Source: Glebionis coronaria (taxonomy: Eukaryota; Streptophyta; Magnoliopsida; Asterales; Asteraceae). From it: a stretch of DNA of 64,000 bases. The notes below the pieces were generated by a model, which was not told the DNA's origin, did not search any database, and was given only the letters and a program-made list of their open reading frames with translations. Of this stretch, positions 48,694 through 58,277 are shown piece by piece (position 1 is the stretch's first letter; every line of letters begins with the position of its first letter). The DNA is taken from assembly GCA_025667525.1 (NCBI GenBank), contig CM046877.1, forward strand, positions 622,688,262 through 622,752,261, given 5' to 3'. The translations under genes and the position numbers were made by a program.

Positions 48694-49623
48694 TAATTTA
48701 TAAATAGTGTAGATAAACTAGGAGGGTGCCCGCGCGTTGCGGCTGCGGCTACTCTGAAACTAAAATTCTGTAAGCGCGATATTTTATACATATATTTATT
48801 AATAACGACGATAACTTTAAGTTGGGACAACTTTGAGCAATAATAAACCAGTTCATATAGAAATAGTATTACGGGATTGTAATGATTGATAGTGAAAGAT
48901 ATTTGTAAATCTGTGTAACATTCGTCACAATATTATATAACATATAAATATAAATAATCTTCTTAACTTATATGTTACACATTTTCATACTAATGACCTT
49001 AAAATCTTCCTACTTTAATGTGTACGATTTAATCGAATTTATGAGCAAAATAATCAGTAATTCACTAAATTGGTACTAAAATGCATAGACGATATATGGC
49101 TTCAAAAATACAAATTTATAAAAAAAATCGAGAGGTTCAAAATCCAACATAGAAATTTGATATTAAACTAAAATTAGTGAGCAACTTAAATAATTGTATC
49201 TAAAAAATTATAAATTATAGCAATAATTATTTGTACATGTTGCATAATAATTTGTGTTAATTTTTTCATTAAATGTTTATTGCCCACCAATTAATATAGA
49301 AATAAATTTATGAAAATTTTGTGTTCTAAAGGTATGTTCCAAAATCTTGTAACGTTGTACTTATTAAAAATATTGGAGGGAGAGAGAGAGTACAATCTCT
49401 TTTATAAGTATGTTAGACTCATGTGTTGTTAAAAAAAAATAGTACAAATTAACTTAACGGTGCCGTATCAGTTTTGATGGGACATCTTCGGTTCATCTTC
49501 TCGTGGTTTTTTATCTAGTTGAGCCGATCGTGACTCCGGTTCCCATTTGAACCTCATTATTTTATGTAGATAATATGTACGATTTTGTAGATATATATGC
49601 TTTTAATTGTTGTACATTGTGAA

Positions 49624-51123
49624 TCTCTACTATATATTAAAAGAAAACCCTTTCTAATTATAGAATGTTACAAAAATCAACTTACTAATTTTAATGCATC
49701 ATGTACAAATTAACTTAGCTTCAGAACCAAAAATAGAAATATTAAATATCATTTAATACTCATTATTAAAACTAATCAATATATAATATTAAAACTCACT
49801 AATACATAATTTAATATTCAGTTTATAACTAATTAATACATATTAAATAATACACACTTAAAAAATTAATACACCCCATTACTTAGAAATATCATTATAT
49901 ATTCACATTGTACAACAATTAAAAGAATATATATCTACAAAATCGTACATATTGTCTACCTAAAATGATGAGGTTCAATAGGGAACTGGAGTTACTATCG
50001 GCTCAACTAGCAAGAAAAACGTCCGAAGACGACCGGAGAGGACCCACCGAAACTGATAAAATCGGCACCGTTAAATTAATTTGTACTATTTTTTTAACAA
50101 CACATGAATCTGTACTACTTATAAAAGAGATTGTACTCCCTCTCTCTCTAAAATTATAAGTAGTACGACGTTACAAGGTTTTGGTACAAACATTTACAAC
50201 ACAAAAATTTCATAAGTTTATTTTTATATTAATTGGTGGGCAATAAACTTCGAAAGACGAAATTAATACAAATTAATATGCAATATATACAAATAATTAT
50301 TGCTATAAATTATAATTTTTTAGATACAATTATTTAAATTGTTCACTAATGTAAGTTTAAAATCAAATTTCTATGTTTGATTTGAACTAGGGATGAGCAC
50401 GGTACTGGTACCGTACCGATCCCGTACCGAATTAGTGGTACCGTTTTTTTCCGAGCATAAATTAGTGGTACTGGTACCGTACCAAACGGGATTCGGATAC
50501 CAGCACCGGTACCTGGAAATCGAGATTTTCCCGCTTTTTCTAGGAATTTCTCGATTTGGTACCGGTCCCGTACCGAATTAGTGGTACCGAATTTTTTTCA
50601 TCATATTTCGTAGTACCGATACCGTACTGAACGGGATTCGGGTACCGAGAATCGGTATAGTTCTTTTCATTTTCGGGATCCGGGACGAAATGCTCATCCC
50701 TATTTTGAACCCCTCAATTTGTTTTCATAAATTTTCATTTTTGAAGACATATATCATCTATGTATGCATTTTAGTACAAATTTAATGAAATACTGATCAT
50801 TTTTCTAATAAATTTGATTAAATCGTACACATTAAAGTAGGAAGATTTTAAGGTCATTAGGATGTATGAAAATGTGTAAACATATAAATTAAGAAGATTT
50901 TTTTATATTTATATGTTATATAATATTGCGACGAATGTTACACAGATTTACAAACACCATTCACCATCAATTATCACAATCTCGTAATCCTATTATATAT
51001 GAAATGGTTTATTATTGCTCAAAGTTATCACAACTTAAAGTTATCGTCATTATTAATAAATATATGTATAAAACATCGCGATTGCAGAATTTTAGTTTCA
51101 GAAACGCGCGGGTACCCTGCTAG
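49624..51123 (+). mobile_element. Non-autonomous Helitron (inner, inverted relative of outer copy)
   Basis: Starts TCTCTACTATATATTAAAAG after A49623 and ends GCGCGGGTACCCTGCTAG before T51124. It is the same family as the outer element and inserted into it in the opposite direction, exactly between A and T. It contains a MITE at 50388-50702. No coding; the short plus frames at 49965 and 50926 are chance. Confidence 0.83.
50388..50702. mobile_element. hAT-type MITE (315 bp) inside the inner Helitron
   Basis: Inverted repeats TAGGGATGAGCA / TGCTCATCCCTA, 8-bp TSD ATTTGAAC / TTTTGAAC (50380-50387, 50703-50710). The outer Helitron shows the empty site (single ATTTTGAAC in the equivalent place near 49133), which confirms the ends. 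The interior is rich in GGTACCGTACCG-type palindromic motifs. Confidence 0.92.
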
Positions 51124-51404
51124 TATATAATAGTATTTATAAGTAATGTAGTGTATTAATAATTTTTTAAGTGTATATTAATTAATATGTATTAATTAGT
51201 TTTAAACCGAATATTAAATAATGTATTAATTAGTTTTAATATTATGTATTGGTTAATTTTAATAATGAGTATTAAATGGTATTTAATATTTCTATTTTCA
51301 ATTTTGAAGCTAAGTTAATTTGTACATGATGCATTAGAATTAGTAAGTTGATTTTTGTAATATCTTATAATTAAAAAGGGTTTTCTTTTAATATATAGTA
51401 AAAA

Positions 51405-52137
51405 TTACCTTTTGTAATATCTTATAATTAAAAAGGGTTTTCTTTTAATTGCTGCTTCTTATGTCTCGAATTAACAGTTTTTTTATATTATAATTTAATT
51501 GTTTATTACAAAAAATATAAATATAATATTTAATAATATTTATTATATTATTTTTCTTGAATGTCTAGTTATTAACTAAAAAAGCTTTAATTAATTAATT
51601 AATGATAAAACTTGTTATTCTATTAAAAATAAAAAAAATATCAAACGATAATTAATGTATTTTTCTTAAAGCGTTTATTTTTTGTCAAATGATATTATGA
51701 ACATAGCGTGAGGCGTAGCATGACGGCATGATCAAGCCTCACGCCTTTAAAAGCTATGACGAGGTATAATATTTTAATTTTGTGGCTTAGAACGCGACAA
51801 AATATAAAAATATCTATAAATTTATATACTCATATCATATTATAAATATATTGAGGTCATAAAAATGTCATAAATAAGGAATAAAGTTTAAAAAACTATC
51901 TTTTCATGTATTTTTTTTCATTTTTATATAAAAATACGACTTTTATCAAAATTTAATTTTAAAAAGCATTCACGCATCACGTTTGTCGTACCTTATCACG
52001 TTTTTCGCTCCTCATCTCATGCCAAGTCTTAAGCCCAACATCTATATTGTGTAGCATGAAAATCACGACTCACACACTTTGCGAGACGTTAGTGACACCA
52101 TAACGCGTCTTTTAGAACCATAATATATAATTTAAAA
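51405..52137. other. Non-coding stretch with a 9-bp stem hairpin
   Basis: A tandem copy of about 43 bp (TTTTGTAATATCTTATAATT onwards) straddles the Helitron edge (51351 and 51409). GCGTGAGGC (about 51708) and GCCTCACGC (about 51739) form a 9-bp stem with a 20-nt loop. Otherwise nothing is recognised. Confidence 0.5.
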
Positions 52138-52443
52138 AGGAAAATTATCAAAAGAGTCCTTCATTTTTGGGCAATTCTTCAAAGGGTCCAAAAAACATGT
52201 TTTTCCCGATACGGTCCAGAGCAACAAAGAATATAGGGCAGCAACCGTTCAAATTTTGACAAGTGTCTAAAAAATAGGGCAATTCTGACAAATTGCCCCA
52301 AGAGATAGGGTAACATAGGACACGTGACGCATTCTGCACCCAGTTGACCTATATTCTCAAAAAATAGTCCTTTTTGGGAAAAAAATATTTTTTAACCTTT
52401 TTAGGAAGAGAATAATGAGCAACACCTTTTTGATAATTTTCCC
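52138..52443. mobile_element. MULE-type MITE (306 bp) upstream of the GH9 gene
   Basis: Inverted ends GGAAAATTATCAAAAG and its complement (with one or two mismatches), flanked by a 9-bp target duplication AATTTAAAA / AATTCAAAA (52129-52137, 52444-52452). A 9-bp TSD fits Mutator-like elements. Its right edge is about 215 bp before the GH9 start codon, so it may supply or limit promoter sequence. Confidence 0.78.
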
Positions 52444-52608
52444 AATTCAAAATTACTAACATTCAAGATTTAATATTTTATGTTGTTTGATCATATATTA
52501 ATACCCTGCTAGCTCTTTAAGAAACATATAATTCGTACAATAAATTAAAGGTGAATTGACAATAAATAATATGTAACTTTAGCCTTAATTAACAAACTAG
52601 AAATGAAG

Positions 52609-52616
52609 TATAAAAA
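52609..52616 (+). promoter_or_regulatory. Putative TATA box of the GH9 gene
   Basis: TATAAAAA 42 bp before the ATG, implying a short 5' UTR of about 10-20 nt if used. Only about 165 bp separate it from the upstream MITE. Confidence 0.55.
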
Positions 52617-52657
52617 GTGACCAAGCCATAATAGTTAACAGCAAAAAAAAAGAGAGC

Positions 52658-54420
52658 ATGAAGGCAAATTTCTTGTTACCTCTCGTTCTTGTTTTGGTTC
52701 TTCATATTTGTGTGTGTAACTCGTGTTACATAAACTATGGCGAAGCGTTATGGAAATCAATATTGTTTTTTGAAGGTCAGCGTTCTGGTTTCTTACCGAA
52801 CGATCAGAGAATGAGTTGGCGAGGTGATTCGGGGCTAAAAGATGGTGTGATTGGAGGTTATTATGATGCTGGAGACAATGTCAAGTATAATTTTCCTATG
52901 GCGTTTAGTACTACTATGCTGGCTTGGGGTGTTCTTGAATTTGGTGACATGATGCCGCCTGCGGAGTTGAGGAATGCTCTGATGGCGATTAGATGGTCCA
53001 CCGACTATTTGCTTCAGTCTGTCGCCCATAGAGGAAAGATTGTTGTACAGGTACTAGTTTTGTTTACGTGTCAAGTTTTATGCGCACAAGTTTAGAAATA
53101 ATAATGTATCTCTTATATATACAGATGTTTTAGATACTAAAAACACGCTAATCTAAAACTTGCTTTTGTAGGTTGGTGATCCATCGAAAGACCATGACTG
53201 CTGGGAACGGCCAGAGGACATGGACACAGCTAGGACTGTATACACAGTGCATGAACCAAACGCTGCCTCAGATGTGGCTGGAGAGACGGCAGCAGCTCTA
53301 GCCGCTTCATCTATTGCATTCAGGGCGTCAGATCCCCAATATGCAGACAAGCTTTTAAAAACAGCCACAAGTGTTTTTGGTTATGCAGATACTTATAGGG
53401 GGGCTTACAGTGATAACGCAGACATTAGGGATGGTGTTTGTCCATTTTACTGTGATTTTAGCGGATATCAGGCAAGCATATCTATATAAACATTTATATA
53501 TCTCGTGTAGTTAGTGCTCGATTTATAAGTTAAATATATGTACCTTGGCAGGATGAATTATTATGGGGAGCAGCATGGTTACGACGAGCATGGAAATCAA
53601 TATGTAAATCACGTAGTGATAACTATTTGGATTATATACAACAACACGGTAAAGAATTTGGTGCTGCTAATCATATTTTCGAGTTTGGTTGGGATGATAA
53701 GCATGCTGGCCTCAATGTTCTTGTTTCCCAGGTATAGTAAACCAAATAATTCATTTTTTTTTTCTGTTGAAATTTTGGTAACCAACTATCTTTGATTCTG
53801 ATTTTCAGGAAGTTTTGGAAGAAAATTTGTCTGCTTTTGAATCTTACAAAGTTAACGCAGATAGCTTCATATGCGCATTAGTACCAAACTCGTCTTACCC
53901 TCACATTAAGTACACTCCAGGAGGCCTAATATATCGTCCAGGTGGATGCAACTTACAGTATACTACTTCACTCACATATATCATGTTAGTTTACGCTAAG
54001 TACCTAGAAAAGTCATCAAAATCAGTAACCTGTGGAAGCATAAGTGTGTGGCCCAATGACATTCGCCAGATGGCCAAACGTCAAGTTGATTACATTTTAG
54101 GGGAGAACCCAAAAGGAATGTCATATATGGTAGGGTACAGCAATAAGTATCCTCAAAGGATTCATCATCGAGGGTCATCCAGCCCGTCCATTAAGGACCA
54201 CCCTAAACCTATTAAGTGTAAAGACGGATACTTCCTTTATTACAACTCTACAAACCCCAATCCTAATCTTTTGGTTGGAGCGCTTGTTGGTGGTCCTGGA
54301 GAGGAAGACGAGTTTGCAGATGATCGACATGACTCTTCAGCATCTGAACCTACAACGTACGTTAACGCACCATTTGTTGGTGCGTTAGCATACTTTGCTG
54401 CTAACCCACATACTACTTAA
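52658..54420 (+). CDS. Endo-beta-1,4-glucanase, glycoside hydrolase family 9 (secreted, class B type)
   Basis: Hydrolyses internal beta-1,4-glucosidic bonds of cellulose or hemicellulose in the cell wall. Exons 52658-53050, 53172-53471, 53552-53731 and 53809-54420, all phase 0, give 494 aa, the usual length. Residues 1-22 are a signal peptide; there is no membrane anchor in the mature part and no carbohydrate-binding module. Catalytic Asp70 and Asp73 lie in YYDAGDN. GH9 signature 1 ([17 protein letters not shown]) is at 396-412 and the proton donor is Glu471 in [12 protein letters not shown]. Intron 2 uses a GC donor (CAG|GCAAGC). Tyr in the second signature is replaced by Ser467. No stops or frameshifts, so likely functional. 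It is closest to the Arabidopsis class B endoglucanases I remember. Confidence 0.93.
53472..53551 (+). other. GC-AG intron in the GH9 gene
   Basis: The exon 2/3 boundary falls at the conserved GH9 junction between YQ and DELLWGAAW. The only donor that keeps the frame is CAG|GCAAGC, a textbook GC-AG donor; the acceptor is TTGGCAG|GAT. Intron 80 nt. Confidence 0.85.
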
Positions 54421-55883
54421 ACATCTGAAAATTTAGGGGTTGATAGGTTAATTTTTAACTTGTTTTAAAGTCTCCGGTCTTATTTTATGACAAGAGGGTT
54501 GAGACATCTTTGCATTAGTTCGCTAGTGCAATATATGATTCCTATATGAGACATCAATATATTAGTTCTCTACTTAATCATCTGAAAATTTAGGGGTTGA
54601 TAAGTTATAGTTTGTAATCACTACAATATTGTCAGTTGAGATCATCATATAACGAAAGTATGAAACTTGAGCTATTATTGAGTAATAACATTAAGATGTT
54701 ATGAACTTAGCGTATGCAACCAGAGTTGTACTACTACAACATGAATGATGCGACGTAGCCTATAATCAACACATTGGCAAGTAACAAACCTGTATAACCT
54801 AGAACATATATGATAACGGCAAGAGGCGCGTATTCTATAATGAGAGGGTGTTTGGGATTGCTAACTTAACACCTCAGCATAATTTAGAAGCTAATGAGCT
54901 TATTTTACTATAAAAGAAGATTTTGTGACTTGACACTTGCAAGACACAAATTGGATATGTTTTGATATTTTATGTTTGATTTGGCATACTCGGGTTGAAC
55001 ATTCATTACACTGTCAACAATGTTAGGCTACTGGGATTGCAGCATTTGGTGGTCTGACATAATGATAGCCGTGCGATTTAACTGTATTAGACTTAGCAGC
55101 AACGTTTAAAAGATGGATTCTCAATGCTTAGTTCCATATGAGTTAGTAGTAATCATAGAAACAATCAACTAAGGAGTGTTCGTTAAATATAATTTTTTCG
55201 TCTTACGACTTATTAAACTTTTTAAAAGCTAAAGCTTAAGAGCTTGTAAGCCATGATTAGTTCATGAGTCCTAAAATTTGAGCTTATTGACTTTTTATAA
55301 GTTCAATCAACTCTAAAATATGTATGGGTTATAGATAGTTAGCAAGTTGTCTTGGTGGTGTGGTGTATGAACTAACTAGAATCGAAGGTGAACCTTTATT
55401 TTCTTGAGGTTGTATACCGATTTAGAATCATTGTTGTTATTTGTTGGTGATTTTGTATTACCAATGTGATTTAAGTGAATGGATTGAATTAGTTGACCAA
55501 TGTATAATCGTGATAAACGTTCATCAAGTTGGGGTTGTGCGGAGTGCACACTTGTATGACATGTCCGACGGGGGTCCGGGGGCAGCGGCAGTGCCCCTGG
55601 CTGGGGTCGAGCTGTTATTAAACCTGCGGTTTTTTGGTTACAATAACTGTTTTTGGCAGTTGTAACCATAATGACAGGAACAGTTTGGTCATATAACGTT
55701 TGTTATCTTGGTTCTGGATCATAACAACAAAAACACAAATACAGTTCGCAATCTGAGTTTTATCCGATTGAAGATTTCGATAGAACCGTCGAAATACTTT
55801 GATCTGAAAGTGTTTGACACGACTCTCAGATTATTGATCTACCCACCAAAAAATTCTAACAAAGATCAAAGTATTATGTGATC
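54421..55883. other. Intergenic region between GH9 and a copia element
   Basis: No gene. A direct repeat of about 30 bp (CATCTGAAAATTTAGGGG onwards) starts at the GH9 stop (54421) and again at 54579. From about 55380 the sequence probably belongs to the leader or LTR of the downstream copia element (GGGGTCCGGGGGCAGCGGCA near 55569), but I could not place an LTR end or a primer site. Confidence 0.45.
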
Positions 55884-56888
55884 ATGGTGAACGGAGAATC
55901 TGTTAAGGATATGACGAGCAAGTTCGATAAGTTGGCTAAGTTTGAAGGGCAGGATTTTCGTCGTTGGCAAAAGAAGATGCACTTTCTTCTTACGACTTTG
56001 AAGGTTGTGTATGTTCTGAATACACCAAGTCCTGAATGGTCGGAGGATGAAACGCTGGAAACCACTAGGCAGCGGATGAAGTGGGAAAACGAAGACTACA
56101 TATGCCGTGGTCATATTCTGAATGGTATGTCTGACTCACTCTTTGATATCTATCAAAATACTGAATCTGCAAAGGCACTGTGGGAGTCCCTTGAATCCAA
56201 ATACATGGATGAAGATGCTTCTTCAAAGAAGTTTCTGGTAAGCAATTTCATGAATTACAGGATGGTTGATTCCAGATCTGTAATGGACCAATATCATGAG
56301 ATGTTAAGGATTCTGGGACAGATTACCCAACACAAATTGTTGATGGATGAGGCCATCTCGGTTGCAGTTATCATTGATAAACTGCCCCCTTCTTGGAAAG
56401 AATTCAAACATGGTTTGAAACATATGAAGGAAGAATTAAATTTGTTTCAACTCGGTAGTGCTCTCCGAATTGAGGAAGGGTTAAGAACTCAGGAACTTGA
56501 AAATAACCCTAAAGGAAATAACCAAATTGGGTCATCTTCTGTCAACATGGTTGAAGGAGATGGAGCCAAGAATTCAAACAACAATAAGAACAAACGTAAG
56601 TACAACAAGAGTGGTGATAATAAGTCAGGCAACAAGAAGGTTGCGGGGGCTTGTTGGAAATGTGGCAAACCTGGTCACATGAAGAAGGATTGTAGCTCTA
56701 AGGAAAAAAAAGGCGCTGGTTCAAATGGGTCTAAGGATCCAGAAAAGCAACAAGGTTATAATTCTGATCTTATTCAGAATAGTGATAATGTTTTACATTA
56801 TGTTTCTGTTATTTCTGATGCATTTTATGTTCAGGATGATGATGTTGCTTGGTGGGTTGATTCGGGTGCAACAAGTCATGTTTGCAAG
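55884..56888 (+). CDS. Ty1/copia gag and start of protease, truncated by insertion
   Basis: An open Gag of about 335 aa. It has the capsid region (KFEGQDFRRWQKKM, ALWESLESKYM, IIDKLPPSWKEFKHGL), an Asn/Lys-rich linker and a CCHC knuckle CWKCGKPGHMKKDC near residue 260. It then passes into the protease with an intact active site (WWVDSGATSHVC). At 56889 the LTR of E3 interrupts it, adding a few foreign codons and a stop at 56903. The rest of pol is not seen before the window ends. It is an element in good condition apart from the insertion. ATG at 55884 chosen; a GTG lies 6 nt upstream. Confidence 0.9.
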
Positions 56889-57365
56889 TGTTGGGTCCAC
56901 TAGATGTGGATCTTGTAGCCTGTTAGGAACGATGAACGACTTCTGTAATCACAAGTATATTCACAGAGAGACTCTAGACAAATCACACAGTATAAGTGCG
57001 GAATACAAATACTATGAACAAGAAGAACAGAATAACTATAACGACTTGATCCTTTACTAAGGATTTCTAATATTAATATGAACTAGAATAATGTTTGATG
57101 AAGATGTATTGAACCCTTCTACCTAAGGTTCCTTTTATACTACAAAGAAACCCCAATACATCATTAAACCAAAACGTGTAAAACTGATATGCATATCATT
57201 TCCTAACATATCTCATGCATATCCTAACAGAATAATCTTTAAATAATAAAGTTTGACTTTCTATAAGACCAGGAGCACGTCTTGCTCCTACTACTAGTAG
57301 GACCAGGAGGAACTACATACCTCCTAGTCTACCTATTACAAATAACTATTCCAAAGGTCCTAACA
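56889..57365 (-). mobile_element. E3 3' LTR (minus-strand element)
   Basis: 477 bp, ends TGTTGGG and CCTAACA. On the minus strand it is directly preceded by the purine tract GGGGAGGAT (57366-57374), which fixes the orientation: the interior is to the right. The left target bases are GCAAG (56884-56888). The other LTR and the matching TSD lie outside the window. Confidence 0.82.
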
Positions 57366-58277
57366 ATCCTCCCCTAAACTTGAATTTGACCTGTTGAGTT
57401 CAAGTTTCCTGGTAAATCGTGCAACATAGCTTGAGGATTGGAACAACAAAAGAAACAGCAGCATCATAACCATCACCATAAAGAACATAAGGACTGCTAC
57501 AACAAAGAACACCTAGAAGCTTCTTAAAAGCTTGAAACAAATCTGCACCCGGTTGAATCTCCACAGCAACATGAGCAGATTTTATGAGCCTTTACCAAGT
57601 AGCTGCTTGCTCTTGGGCTAGCCAGTCTTTATGGTGGAATAAGCATCACCCAGGGAGACCAGAACCCAGCCCAACTCTTAGAACGTGAATCAATGGTGAG
57701 TGGGGGTACCCTGATGATTTTAGGCAAACCATCACAGACGTCAACAGATTGATATGTCTTTACCAGAAGCCGTACCCTTCTGGACTCGCCAACTCTTAGC
57801 AATTAAGCATCGGTGAGCTGAAAACCCTATAGCTTTGAGCAAGCTATTATAGCTATCAACGGATTTGATAAAATCTTTACCAAGAGCCGTACCCCCTTGG
57901 ATTAGCCACTATTCAGTCTAGGACCATGGCAAGTGAAAACCATCCAGTTTTAGGTAACCTGGTAACCATCAACGGATTTGACTATCACACCAGAGCCGTA
58001 CCCTCATGATGAATCAACTCTTTCTTGTCTGTGAGACATGGTGAGTTGAGCACCATTTGTTGTGTGGACCAAGTCCAACACCAGAAGTAACTCCAAACCA
58101 GCACAAGTGTGAAATAGTCAAATGAAAATCAATTTATGATGGAAAAGTATAAGCAGATATTATATTATGTACAAGTGTGAAATCCATCATATGTTTAAAG
58201 TATAAGCAGATATTATATAAAAAGTATTTTTTTTATAATTAATGTTGTTTTTATTTTTTTATTAACAATAATGTAAG
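57366..58277 (-). repeat. E3 3' non-coding region with tandem repeats of about 115 bp
   Basis: About four degenerate units between 57590 and 58060. The best anchors are GAGCCGTACCC at 57884 and 57993 and AAGCCGTACCC at 57767, each followed by a short T/G-rich stretch, a GGTGAG or GCAAGTGAAAACC block and ATCAACGGATTTGA. No ORF. Confidence 0.7.

Larger units (their letters stand above)
48718..51404 (-). mobile_element. Non-autonomous Helitron (outer, 1.19 kb without nested copy)
   Basis: Minus-strand Helitron whose 3' end (CTAG next to a GCGCGGGC hairpin) is at 48718 and whose 5' end is near 51404 (TTTTTACTATATATT, with TC changed to TT). It is split by the inner Helitron at 49623/51124. The two outer parts add to 1187 bp, close to the 1177 bp of the inner copy without its MITE. 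The nested inverted pair creates large inverted repeats. Confidence 0.8.
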
